Shown here piece by piece: positions 24,881 through 33,326 of a stretch of 64,000 nt of DNA. Under the pieces are notes generated by a model. That model was given only the letters and a program-made list of their open reading frames with translations. It was not told the DNA's origin and made no database searches. Positions within the stretch are counted from its first letter, which is position 1; each line of letters opens with the position of its first letter. This DNA comes from Streptomyces polyasparticus (GTDB taxonomy: Bacteria; Actinomycetota; Actinomycetes; Streptomycetales; Streptomycetaceae), in assembly GCF_014493765.1 (NCBI RefSeq), contig NZ_JACTVJ010000019.1, forward strand, positions 1 to 64,000, read 5' to 3'. The position numbers and the translations under genes are program-made.

Positions 24881-25075
24881 ATGGCCATTTCGGTGTCAGT
24901 TGTACTGCTGCTGCTCATCCTCGCGATCGTGTTCCTGCGCAACGGTGCGCTGAAGATCACGCACGCCCTGGTCTGTGTCCTGCTCGGCTTCTATCTCGCC
25001 AGCACGAGCATGGCGCCGACCATCCAGAACGGGCTCACGGCCACCGCGAACATCGTGAGCAACCTCAACCCCTGA
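24881..25075 (+). CDS. Small single-helix membrane protein
   Basis: 64 residues: an N-terminal hydrophobic segment (about 4-20, VSVVLLLLILAIVFLRN), a second weakly hydrophobic stretch HALVCVLLGFYLAST (about 29-43) and a short polar tail. I recall this type as conserved in streptomycetes without a known function. TAGGGAG 8 bases before the ATG looks like a good ribosome binding site. It is convergent with the DUF779 gene, with 9 bp between them. Confidence 0.7.
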   Translation: MAISVSVVLLLLILAIVFLRNGALKITHALVCVLLGFYLASTSMAPTIQNGLTATANIVSNLNP

Positions 25076-25089
25076 CACTGCCGGTCAGG
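25071..25089. terminator. Hairpin between convergent genes
   Basis: CCTGAC (25071-25076) pairs with GTCAGG (25084-25089) across a 7-nt loop, covering both stop codons. The stem is short and has no U-tract. Confidence 0.4.
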
Positions 25090-25444
25090 TGCCGAGCATC
25101 CGGGACCTGATCAGGAACCGGACTCCTTCCGGCGCCTCGAGTGAGAACCCGCCGCCCCGGCCCGCGACCACATCCACGATCAGCCGGGTGTGCTTCCACG
25201 CCTCGTACTGGCTCTTGGACATCCAGAACCCGATCGGCTCGTCCACCTTCTCGACGGCGAGCGAGGCGAGCAGCACATCGGAGTCGCCGGTGCGGAACTC
25301 GCCGGCCGGGTAGCACATCGGCGAACTGCCGTCACAGCAGCCGCCGGACTGGTGGAACATCAGCGGACCGTGCGTCGCACTCAGCTTCTGCAACAGCTCG
25401 GTGGCCGCGGGGGTGAGCTCCACCCGGGGAGCTTCCGTGGTCAT
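25085..25444 (-). CDS. DUF779 protein (aldehyde-dehydrogenase-associated family)
   Basis: 119-aa cytoplasmic protein of DUF779. Seen: GPLMFHQSGGCCDGSSPMCYPAGEF with the vicinal Cys pair and third Cys that define the family, and VDVVAGRGGGFSLEAPEGVRFLIRSR at the C-terminus. Members are usually encoded beside an acetaldehyde dehydrogenase, and the cysteines suggest a redox or metal role. No aldehyde dehydrogenase lies near it here, so it is an orphan. AAGGAGG 5-6 bases upstream fixes the ATG at 25444, making the longer upstream frame unnecessary. Confidence 0.88.
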   Translation of the reverse strand: MTTEAPRVELTPAATELLQKLSATHGPLMFHQSGGCCDGSSPMCYPAGEFRTGDSDVLLASLAVEKVDEPIGFWMSKSQYEAWKHTRLIVDVVAGRGGGFSLEAPEGVRFLIRSRMLGT

Positions 25445-25698
25445 GGGGGCCTCCTTCGGCCTGCGTCCGGCACTCCTGCGCCTTCGTCCGGAGTTCCTGA
25501 GCTTTCGTCGTGTGTCCGTGGCGACGGGCGTGCTCACCGCCTCAGTCTTGCCGCTGCTGCCCCGACTGGCCATGCGCGGCCCGGAGTTAATTCGCTGTCG
25601 CCCCGGCGGAGGCTGTGGCTATGCTCGGCGACGATGACGACCTACGCAGCTCACACAGTGGGCAGATGGGAGGTCCGGTCGTCGCAAGGTGAGTGCTG

Positions 25699-27018
25699 AT
25701 GCTCCCTGCGACCGAGGCCCGGACCTCAGCCGCGACCGGCGACGACCGGCTCGCGCTCTGGCTGCGCGTGCGCGAGTTCGCCGTGCCGCCCACCATGATC
25801 GACACCGCCACCGTCCGCCGCGAGGCCGGGGACTGGGCGGGTGCCTGCGCCGCGGCACGGGTCGATGTCGATCTCGATCCGCGCGACCTCGCCCGTACGT
25901 ACGGGGATGAGCTCGCGCGGCGACTCCGCAGCGATCTGCGGTACTTCGCGCCCGACCTGCTGCGCTGGCACATGCCGCGCGTCGGTCCCGACGGACTGCT
26001 GCGGCCCGGCGTCACGAGTGCGCTCGCGCGCTACGAGACGGGGGATCCGCGCCGTCCGCTCCACCTGGTGGTGCGGACGCCGCCCGCGTGGGCCGACGCC
26101 GGGCAGCGGATCAGTCTCACCGTGTGGGACGGGGCGCTGTCGGGCGGGCCCGCGCATCCGCATCCACGGCCCAGTCCGCGCTTCCGCTTCGATCTGCACC
26201 GGCATCTGTGGGATGCGCGCAGGGCGGGGGAGTTGGCGGAGCGGGCCGGCAGCGGCGGGTGCGCACCGGACGCGGAGCCGCACTGGGCCGTGGACCGCTG
26301 GGCCGTCGAGGCGCGGCTCGTGCGCGAGGCGGAAGGTCTTGCGCCCGACGGCCTTGCCGGTGTCCGGGTGGGCGGCGGGCGGTGCCTCGCGTTCGACACC
26401 CGCGAGGGGTGCGTCGTGCAGGCTTCGGGTCACTTCCCGCTGCTGCCCGACGCGGCCACCTGGGTGCCCCCCGACCGTGAACTCCTGCGGGCCGGACTGA
26501 TCGACGGGGACCGGCTGCATCCGCTGGTGGCCGAGGCGCTGGGCGTACGGGCTCCCCAGTCCGCTGCCGTACGGGAGTCCGCGGGGCACACGCACCTCGT
26601 CGACTGCCGTGGGGAACGCCATCGCGTCGCGCTCGTCGACGGAGTCCTCTCACCCCTCGACCACGAACCCGCCGAGATCCACCGGGAGTCCCTGCTCGCG
26701 GCGCTCGGCGGGCCACCGATGCCCTGTCTGCAGGTCATCGACGAGGCCCACCGCGATCCCGTATCCCTCCCCGGCATCCGCGAACGGCTGGCGCACGGCG
26801 ACTACACCGGAGCCCTCGACGTCGTCGAGGACCTGCTCGGGCGTGACGCCCGCCTGGGCGAAGGGCCGCTCCGTGACGCCCTGGAGACGGCGGTGAGCCG
26901 GCGCATCGACCACGGCCTCTACCGGTCGGGGCTCGGCGAGCCGGGCGGGTCCGGCACCAAGGTCCTCAAGAAGCCCAGGTCCGTGCGCAGTCACCCGCGC
27001 CAGGCGCCGGCCCGCTGA
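25699..27018 (+). CDS. Uncharacterised protein, first gene of a MoxR/VWA module
   Basis: 439-aa soluble protein that I do not recognise; no signal peptide or membrane segment. The N-terminal 100 residues include DTATVRREAGDWAGACAAARVDVD and LARTYGDELARRLRSDLRYFAPDLLRWHMPR, a helical-looking region. The middle is Pro/Gly-rich; the C-terminal third has LPGIRERLAHGDYTGALDVVEDLLG. The tail is basic (KVLKKPRSVRSHPR). It lies 64 bp upstream of a MoxR ATPase and an HExxH/VWA protein, so it is likely their substrate, adaptor or regulator. AAGGTG 8 bases before the ATG at 25699 is preferred over the GTG at 25693. Confidence 0.75.
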   Translation: MLPATEARTSAATGDDRLALWLRVREFAVPPTMIDTATVRREAGDWAGACAAARVDVDLDPRDLARTYGDELARRLRSDLRYFAPDLLRWHMPRVGPDGLLRPGVTSALARYETGDPRRPLHLVVRTPPAWADAGQRISLTVWDGALSGGPAHPHPRPSPRFRFDLHRHLWDARRAGELAERAGSGGCAPDAEPHWAVDRWAVEARLVREAEGLAPDGLAGVRVGGGRCLAFDTREGCVVQASGHFPLLPDAATWVPPDRELLRAGLIDGDRLHPLVAEALGVRAPQSAAVRESAGHTHLVDCRGERHRVALVDGVLSPLDHEPAEIHRESLLAALGGPPMPCLQVIDEAHRDPVSLPGIRERLAHGDYTGALDVVEDLLGRDARLGEGPLRDALETAVSRRIDHGLYRSGLGEPGGSGTKVLKKPRSVRSHPRQAPAR

Positions 27019-27082
27019 AACACGATGTCGCGCCTGCGCAGCACATCAGTAGCCACTCCACACAAACGAAAGGTGATCACAC

Positions 27083-28309
27083 TTGGACACTGCCGTCAGC
27101 ACCCCTCAACTCGACGTCGCCGAGGACCTGTTGGGCCTCCTGCGCGCCACCACCACCGAACCCCGCACCGACACCCAGCTCGAAGCGCTCACCCTCGCGG
27201 TCGCCGCCGACCTGCCCGTGCTGCTCTGGGGCGAGCCGGGCATCGGCAAGACGGCCGCGCTCACTCAGCTCGCCGAGGCCCTCGAACTCCCTCTGACCAC
27301 CGTGATCGCGAGCGTGCACGAGCCCTCCGACTTCGCCGGGCTGCCCATCATCGGCGAGGATCCCGCGCGCCAGGGTGTGCCGATGGCGCCGCCGGACTGG
27401 GCCGTACGGCTTGTACGGGCCGGCAAGGGGCTCCTGTTCCTCGACGAGCTGTCCACCGCGGCGCCCGCCGTGCAGGCCGCACTGTTGCGGGTGGTCCTCG
27501 AACGGCGCATCGGAGCCCTGCAGTTGCCGCCCGGCGTACGGATCGTGGCGGCGGCCAACCCCCGCTCCTCGGCCGCCGACGGCTGGGAGCTGAGCGCACC
27601 GCTCGCCAACCGGTTCGTCCATCTGCAGTGGGCGCACGAGCAGGACGTCGTCGTCCGCGGCCTCGGCGGCACCTGGCCGCGCGCCACCCTGCCGAAGCTG
27701 GATCCCCGGCGTCTTGCGGAGTCCGTGGACTTCGCGCGCCGCGCCGTCTGCGGGCTGCTCGCGGCGCGCGCCGCCCTGGTGCACCAGCTGCCGGGCAACG
27801 AGACCCGGCGTGGCGGTGCCTGGCCCTCGCCGCGCAGCTGGGACATGACCCTGCGCCTGGTCGCCTTCGCGACGGCCGCCGACGCATCCCGCGAGGTGCT
27901 CTCGCTGCTCGTCCGGGGAGCCGTCGGCGACGGGCCCGGGTTCGAACTCCTCGCCAGTCTGGACCGGATGGACCTGCCCGACCCCGAAGACCTGCTCGCC
28001 GATCCGGCGGCGGCCGAGCTGCCCGACCGCGGCGATCTGCGTCAGGCGGTGCTCGACTCGGTGGTCGCGGCGGTCAGGGCACGACCGGAACGGGAGCGCT
28101 GGGACGCGGCCTGGAAGCTGCTCGTGCGCGCCCTGGAGACGGGAGCGCCCGACCTGGTGGTCGTACCGGCCAGTACCCTGGCTTCGCTGCGGCGCGAGGA
28201 CTGGGACGTGCCGGACGCCATCGAGCAACTGGCCGGGGTGGTCACCGTGGCACGCAACGCCGATCAGGCGGCGGCGCGGGTCAAGTCGACCGCGGGGGTG
28301 GGGCGTTGA
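27083..28309 (+). CDS. MoxR-type AAA+ ATPase
   Basis: 408-aa cytoplasmic AAA+ protein. Walker A is LLWGEPGIGKTAAL (about 46-59), Walker B GKGLLFLDELSTAAPAVQAALL (about 114-135), and sensor 1 IVAAANPRS. A VHEPSDFAGLPII segment matches MoxR chaperone ATPases that remodel partner proteins together with VWA proteins. The start is a TTG with AAGGTGATC upstream; no ATG or GTG is nearby in frame before the domain. It overlaps the next gene by TTGA, so the ATPase and the VWA protein are made in a fixed ratio. Confidence 0.9.
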   Translation: MDTAVSTPQLDVAEDLLGLLRATTTEPRTDTQLEALTLAVAADLPVLLWGEPGIGKTAALTQLAEALELPLTTVIASVHEPSDFAGLPIIGEDPARQGVPMAPPDWAVRLVRAGKGLLFLDELSTAAPAVQAALLRVVLERRIGALQLPPGVRIVAAANPRSSAADGWELSAPLANRFVHLQWAHEQDVVVRGLGGTWPRATLPKLDPRRLAESVDFARRAVCGLLAARAALVHQLPGNETRRGGAWPSPRSWDMTLRLVAFATAADASREVLSLLVRGAVGDGPGFELLASLDRMDLPDPEDLLADPAAAELPDRGDLRQAVLDSVVAAVRARPERERWDAAWKLLVRALETGAPDLVVVPASTLASLRREDWDVPDAIEQLAGVVTVARNADQAAARVKSTAGVGR

Positions 28310-29535
28310 CGGCGGATCCGCTTGTCCTCGACACCGAGAAGCTCTACGCCGCGCGCCTGCAGGCGGTCCGCGCCCGCCCGTATCTCGCGACCGCGCTCTT
28401 CGCGCTGCACGTCGTCGAGTCCCGTCAGGTCCCCACCATGGGCGTCGACCGGCACTGGCGCTGCTATGCGTCGCCTGCCTTCGTGGAGCGCACCCCGGTC
28501 GAGGATCTGGCCTCGGTGTGGGTGCACGAGGTCTCGCACCTGCTGCGCGACCACCACCGGCGCAGCGACCGGTACGCCCGCAAGCACGGGCTGAGCGGCG
28601 GTGCCGAACGGCTGCGGATGAACATCGCTGCGGACTGCGAGATCAACGACGACGCGTTCGGCAACGGGCTCAAGGTCCCCCAGGGAGCGGTGCACCCGAA
28701 CGTGCTGGGTCTGGACAACGGCCGCCTCATGGAGGAGTACCTGGGGCAGTTCCGCCTCAGCAGGTTCACCGAGGCGTACGCCTGGCTGGACTGCGGCAGC
28801 GGAGCCGACGGAAGCGAACGGCCCTGGGACCTGGGGCCCGACGGCGCCCACGGGCTGAGCGAACAGGAGCGTGAGCTCGTACGGTTCCGGGTCGCGCAGG
28901 GGATCACGGGCCGGCCGGGCCGGGCGTCCGCCGCCTGGAAGCGGTGGGCCGAGGAGGCCTTCCAGACGCCGCAGCCATGGCGGGAGCTGCTCGGCGCCGC
29001 GATCCGCTCGGCCGCGTCCGCACCGGGGGTGGGGGAGGACTACACGTACGGCAGACCCGCCCGGCGTTCGGCGAGCCTGCCCGGGATCATCCTGCCGAGC
29101 CTGCGCCGCAGGCCGCCGCGGGTGAGCGTCGTGATCGACACCTCCGCCTCGGTCAGCGACGCCGAACTCGGCGCCGCGCTCATCGAAGTCGCCGCGATCT
29201 CCCAGACGGTGGGCGGCCGCCGCGACCTGGTCACCGTGGTGCCCTGCGACTCGGCCGCGCATCTGGTCCACCCGCTGTGCCGCGGTGAGGGCATCCCGCT
29301 GCTCGGCGGCGGCGGTACGGATCTGCGGGCGGGCTTCGCGAAGGCGCTGCGCGCCAAGGCGCGCCCCGATGTGATCGTCGCGCTCACCGACGGCCAGACC
29401 CCGTGGCCCAAGGAGCGCCCTCCGGCCCGTACCGTCGTCGGTCTCTTCCCTCGTGCGCCCCTGTACGACGAGGAGAACCCGGACTATGTACCGGATCCGG
29501 TGCCGGACTGGGCGAGGGTGGTGGAGATCGGGTAG
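28306..29535 (+). CDS. DUF2201-type putative metallopeptidase fused to a VWA-like domain
   Basis: 409-aa cytoplasmic protein. The N-terminal putative metallopeptidase region carries H-E-V-S-H (about residues 73-77, in VWVHEVSHLLRDHHRRS) and further on AADCEINDD. The C-terminal half is a VWA-like domain with MIDAS-type residues: DTSASVS (about 279), GGGGTDLRAGF (about 335) and ALTDGQ (about 358). This is the usual partner of MoxR ATPases. The TTG start overlaps the MoxR stop (TTGA), a rare coupling. The peptidase activity is inferred only from HExxH. Confidence 0.87.
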   Translation: MTADPLVLDTEKLYAARLQAVRARPYLATALFALHVVESRQVPTMGVDRHWRCYASPAFVERTPVEDLASVWVHEVSHLLRDHHRRSDRYARKHGLSGGAERLRMNIAADCEINDDAFGNGLKVPQGAVHPNVLGLDNGRLMEEYLGQFRLSRFTEAYAWLDCGSGADGSERPWDLGPDGAHGLSEQERELVRFRVAQGITGRPGRASAAWKRWAEEAFQTPQPWRELLGAAIRSAASAPGVGEDYTYGRPARRSASLPGIILPSLRRRPPRVSVVIDTSASVSDAELGAALIEVAAISQTVGGRRDLVTVVPCDSAAHLVHPLCRGEGIPLLGGGGTDLRAGFAKALRAKARPDVIVALTDGQTPWPKERPPARTVVGLFPRAPLYDEENPDYVPDPVPDWARVVEIG

Positions 29536-29615
29536 GGGCGGGCCGGGGGTTGCGGCGGGTGCGGCCCGGAAAAACTGCGTTGCGCGAGCTCCGCGCCAAC
29601 CCCGACAGTGGCTCC

Positions 29616-30554
29616 ATGACGACGCTCACTGTGCGACCGGCAACGTACGACGACGCCGAGGCCGTGTGCACGCTGCTCAACGATGTCGACGAGATCGAGA
29701 GCGGCCGTCGCGAGACGGGCGTGACCGAGATCCTCGCCGACTGGAAGCACCCCGAGGTGGATCTCGCACGGGACTCCTGGCTCCTGTTCGAGGGCGAACG
29801 GCTCGTCGGCTACGGCCTGTTGTGGGACGAGTCGGCCGGCGAGCGGATCGACATCGACCTCTATCTGCTGCCGGGCCGCACCGACGGCGCCCGTACGCTC
29901 CTGGAGCGGATGGAGGTCCGCGCCGTCGAGTGCGCGGCCCGCAACGGCGCCCGGCGGGCGGTCGTGCACCAGGGTCTGCACATCTCGACGAATGTGGACA
30001 CCGCGGTGCTGCACGAGCGCGGCTGGCGGACCGTGCGCCGCTATCACGTCATGGAGCGCCCGCTCAGCGCCGACACCGACCGTCTGCCTCGGGCGCCGGA
30101 GGGGGTCTGTCTGCGCCCCTGCCGCACCGAGGACGACCGCCGGCGCGCGCATGCGCTGCTCCAGGAGGCGTTCACCGACCACTACGACTTCCACCCGCGG
30201 ACGTACGAGCAGTGGCTGCACGACATCGACGCGGAGAACGTCGACTGGTCACTTGTGTGGATCGCCCGGATCGAGGGCCAGGGCGACGTCGCGATCCTGC
30301 GTACCCGCAACGACCGCGCCACCATGGGCTGGATCGGCAACCTCGGCGTGGTCGACGCGGCCCGCGGCCGGGGCCTCGGCGGCTATCTGCTGCGCTACGC
30401 CTTCGCGTACTACGCGGCCCTCGGACGCGACACGATCGGCCTCGGCGTCGACACGGACAACAGCTCCGGCGCCCTCGCCCTGTACGAACGCCACGGCATG
30501 ACGCTCGACTCCGCCGTGGACACCTGGGAGCTGATCCTGCCCGTGCGCGGCTGA
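29616..30554 (+). CDS. Tandem GNAT acetyltransferase
   Basis: 312-aa protein with two GNAT folds. The N-terminal copy (about 1-150) starts VRPATYDDAEAVCTLLND. The C-terminal copy (about 165-312) has the acetyl-CoA loop VVDAARGRGLGGYLLRYAF and LGVDTDNSSGALALYERHGM. The architecture resembles mycothiol synthase MshD, but many duplicated GNATs exist, so the acceptor is unknown. The ATG at 29616 begins immediately before the first domain; the longer frame upstream is not domain-like. Convergent with PPK2, separated by a hairpin. Confidence 0.85.
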   Translation: MTTLTVRPATYDDAEAVCTLLNDVDEIESGRRETGVTEILADWKHPEVDLARDSWLLFEGERLVGYGLLWDESAGERIDIDLYLLPGRTDGARTLLERMEVRAVECAARNGARRAVVHQGLHISTNVDTAVLHERGWRTVRRYHVMERPLSADTDRLPRAPEGVCLRPCRTEDDRRRAHALLQEAFTDHYDFHPRTYEQWLHDIDAENVDWSLVWIARIEGQGDVAILRTRNDRATMGWIGNLGVVDAARGRGLGGYLLRYAFAYYAALGRDTIGLGVDTDNSSGALALYERHGMTLDSAVDTWELILPVRG

Positions 30555-30558
30555 TCCG

Positions 30559-30590
30559 CTGAACTCCCTCCAGTGAAATGGGCAGTTCAG
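30559..30590. terminator. Bidirectional terminator between GNAT and PPK2 genes
   Basis: CTGAACTCCC (30559-30568) pairs with GGG-c-AGTTCAG (30580-30590): ten pairs with a single bulge and an 11-nt loop, between two convergent stops. Confidence 0.65.
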
Positions 30591-31417
30591 AGATTCGCCG
30601 TGTGATCCGGGACGTACATCTGCAGATCGCGCGGCGGCCGCTGGTAGCCGGTCGACGGCGGCCGCTTCGGCAGTTCGAGCACGGGCGGTGGTACGTCGCG
30701 GTACGGCAGAGTGCTGAGCAGGTGGGCGATCGTGTTCAGGCGTGCCCGCCGCTTGTCGTCGCTGCCGACCACGTACCAGGGCGCTTCCGGGATGTCCGTG
30801 TGCACGAGCATCTCGTCCTTGGCCCGTGAGTACGCCTCCCAGCGCGTGATCGACTCCAGGTCCATCGGCGACAGCTTCCAGCGGCGCAGCGGATCCTCGA
30901 GGCGGCGCCGGAAGCGCTCCTGCTGTTCGGTGTCGCTCACGGAGAACCAGTACTTGCGCAGCAGGATCCCGTCCTCCACGAGCAGCCGCTCGAAGATCGG
31001 GCACTGGTGCAGGAAGCGCTGGTACTCCTGCTTGGTGCAGTAGCCCATCACATGCTCCACGCCGGCGCGGTTGTACCAGCTGCGGTCGAACAGGACGATC
31101 TCCCCGGCGGCCGGCAGATGCTCGACGTACCGCTGGAAGTACCACTGGGTGCTCTGGCGTTCGGTCGGCTTCGGCAGCGCCGCGATCCGGGCGACGCGGG
31201 GGTTGAGATGCTCGGCGACCCGCTTGATCGTGCCGCCCTTGCCCGCCGCGTCGCGCCCTTCGAAGACGACGACGAGCCGGGCGCCCTCGGCCCGCACCCA
31301 CTCCTGCACCTTCACCAACTCGGTCTGCAGGCGCAGGAGTTCCTTCTCGTACGTCTTGCGCGGCAGCGGCGCCGCTTTCTCCTTGGACACGTCCAACCCC
31401 GCCCCCGACTTCGGCAC
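30587..31417 (-). CDS. ppk2: Polyphosphate kinase 2 (class I PPK2)
   Basis: 276-aa P-loop kinase moving phosphate between polyphosphate and nucleoside diphosphates in the cytoplasm. Walker A is FEGRDAAGKGGTIKR (about 50-64); the lid/Walker B region is VLFDRSWYNRAGVEHVMGYC, with LRKYWFSVSDTEQQERFRRR and DLESITRWEAYSRAKDEM following. Length and single-domain form match one-domain PPK2. Substrate preference (ADP or GDP) cannot be told from sequence. It stands alone; the stress island with which it might cooperate begins 14 kb further right. Confidence 0.95.
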   Translation of the reverse strand: MPKSGAGLDVSKEKAAPLPRKTYEKELLRLQTELVKVQEWVRAEGARLVVVFEGRDAAGKGGTIKRVAEHLNPRVARIAALPKPTERQSTQWYFQRYVEHLPAAGEIVLFDRSWYNRAGVEHVMGYCTKQEYQRFLHQCPIFERLLVEDGILLRKYWFSVSDTEQQERFRRRLEDPLRRWKLSPMDLESITRWEAYSRAKDEMLVHTDIPEAPWYVVGSDDKRRARLNTIAHLLSTLPYRDVPPPVLELPKRPPSTGYQRPPRDLQMYVPDHTANL

Positions 31418-31484
31418 GGCCGCCCGCGTCGGGCGCCGAACAGCACGCTACAGGCGCACGCCCCCGCTCACACCTGTGTGTGGT

Positions 31485-33326
31485 CTAGGCCGACTCCCGC
31501 GTTCCCGACCATGCGGCCCAGAGCCGCGCGTACGGGCCGCCCGCGTCCTTGAGCTGCTCGTGCGGTCCCGACTCCACGACGCGTCCGTGCTCCATCACGA
31601 CGACCCGGTCCGCCGTCGCGGCCTGGGTGAGGCGGTGGGCGACGATCAGTGCCGTACGGCCTTCGAGCGCGGCCCGTGAGGACTGTTCGAGCAGCCGTGC
31701 GCCGGCGCTGCCCGCCTCCGCGGTCGCCTCGTCCAGGACGGCGATCAGCGGGTCCGCCAACACCAGGCGGGCGAGCGCCAGTTGCTGCGCCTTCGCCGCG
31801 TCCAGGCTGTGCGCACCCTCGCCGACCACCGTGTCCAGGCCGTCGGGAAGAGCTTCGGCCCAGGTGAGGGCCTCGACCGTGGAGAGCGCAGCGCGCAGCT
31901 CCTCATCCGTCGCGTCGGGCTTGGCGAGCCGCAGATCCTCGGCGAGCGTGCCCGCGAACACATGCAGCTCCTGCGATACGAGGACAGCGCCGGGCCGGCC
32001 GTTCGCACCGGCCGGCATCGTGACCTCCCCGCGCGTCGGGCGCTGCACACCGGCCAGGATGCGGGCCAGCGTGGATTTACCCGCGCCACTGGTGCCGACC
32101 AGGGCCACATGCTCGCCCTCGTGCAGATCGAGATCGACGTCGTGCAGCACGGGCGAGGCCTCGCCGTACGCGTGCGAGATGCCGCGCACATGCACGAACG
32201 CGTCCTCGCTGCGCCCCGTGGCCGGACCGTCCGTCTCGTCCGGCAGATCGGTCACCCCGACGAGGCGGGCCAGGCCCGCGGTCGCCGACTGGGCGTCGTC
32301 GAGCAGCACCAGGGCCGCGTTGATGGGACCGAAGAGATTGTGGAAGTAGAGCGCGGCCGCCGTCGCCGTACCGATCGAGACGGTGTCCTCGCGCACCAGG
32401 ACCAGACCCGCGAACAGCACACCCACCAGGCCGATGTACTCGCCGATGTGCAGCCGCCCGTAGAAACCGAGGACGAGGCGCACCCCGCGCTTGCTGAGCT
32501 CGACCGCCGCATGCGAGCGCTTCTCGACACGCTGCGTGTGGTCGTCCTCCAGGAGATGGCCGCGCACCGTGTCGGCGCCGCCGATGGTCTCCAGGAGCTG
32601 TTGCTGCTGTGCGCCGGTCGCGATGCGCTGCTGCGCGTACAGCGGGACCGCCTTGCGCACGTACCAGCGCGCGGTCCAGGCCTGCACCGGCACGGCGAGC
32701 AGCGCGGCTACCAGGAAGCGCCAGTCGAGCACCGCGAGCGCGATCAGCGTGAGGACGATCGTCAGGGTGGCGCGGGCGAGTTCGGGCAGCGCGGACCGCA
32801 CGGCCTCGGACACCCGGGACACATCCCCCGTGACGCGGGCCGTCAGATCGCCGGAACCTGCACGCTCGATACGGTCGGCGGGCAGGGCGAGCGCCCGTTC
32901 GACGAACCGTTCTCGCAGCCGCGCGAGCACCGACTCGCCGAGCCTTGCCACCATCCCCAGACCGAGCGCGGTCGAGGCGCCCTGCACCAGGGCGACCACC
33001 ACGAGCAGGACGACGGGCAGGGTCAGCACGCCGGTCGACACGGAGCCGCGGCGCGCGCCTTCGGCGACGAGGTCCACGATCCGGCCGAGCAGCGGCTGCA
33101 TGAGCAGGCCGACACCGGTCGCGGCCACCAGGACCAGAGCCGAGCGAACCGCGAGGCCCCGGTCGGGGCGCAGGAGTTCCAGGGCGGCGGCGCGCGTACG
33201 GCGGCCGGTCGCCACAGGCAGCAGCTCGGCGGCGGAGGCCGCGTGCGCGGCGCTCTCGCCATCCGTTTCGGGCTGCCCGTTCTGTTCGTCCCGGGCGGTC
33301 TTCTTGAGATCCGGCGTGGTGGTCAT
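31485..33326 (-). CDS. ABC transporter (TMD-NBD half), catalytic-Walker half of a heterodimer
   Basis: 613-aa half-transporter: about six membrane helices (residues 60-320), then an NBD. Walker A GTSGAGKST (about 412) and Walker B LIAVLDEATAE with the catalytic Glu are intact. The signature is degenerate, however: HSLDAAKAQQLALARL where LSGGQ should be. The partner encoded upstream has the opposite defects, so the pair has one good ATP site and one dead one. The ATG overlaps the partner's stop (ATGA). An iron box before the partner suggests metal/siderophore traffic. Direction of transport is unknown. Confidence 0.9.
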   Translation of the reverse strand: MTTTPDLKKTARDEQNGQPETDGESAAHAASAAELLPVATGRRTRAAALELLRPDRGLAVRSALVLVAATGVGLLMQPLLGRIVDLVAEGARRGSVSTGVLTLPVVLLVVVALVQGASTALGLGMVARLGESVLARLRERFVERALALPADRIERAGSGDLTARVTGDVSRVSEAVRSALPELARATLTIVLTLIALAVLDWRFLVAALLAVPVQAWTARWYVRKAVPLYAQQRIATGAQQQQLLETIGGADTVRGHLLEDDHTQRVEKRSHAAVELSKRGVRLVLGFYGRLHIGEYIGLVGVLFAGLVLVREDTVSIGTATAAALYFHNLFGPINAALVLLDDAQSATAGLARLVGVTDLPDETDGPATGRSEDAFVHVRGISHAYGEASPVLHDVDLDLHEGEHVALVGTSGAGKSTLARILAGVQRPTRGEVTMPAGANGRPGAVLVSQELHVFAGTLAEDLRLAKPDATDEELRAALSTVEALTWAEALPDGLDTVVGEGAHSLDAAKAQQLALARLVLADPLIAVLDEATAEAGSAGARLLEQSSRAALEGRTALIVAHRLTQAATADRVVVMEHGRVVESGPHEQLKDAGGPYARLWAAWSGTRESA

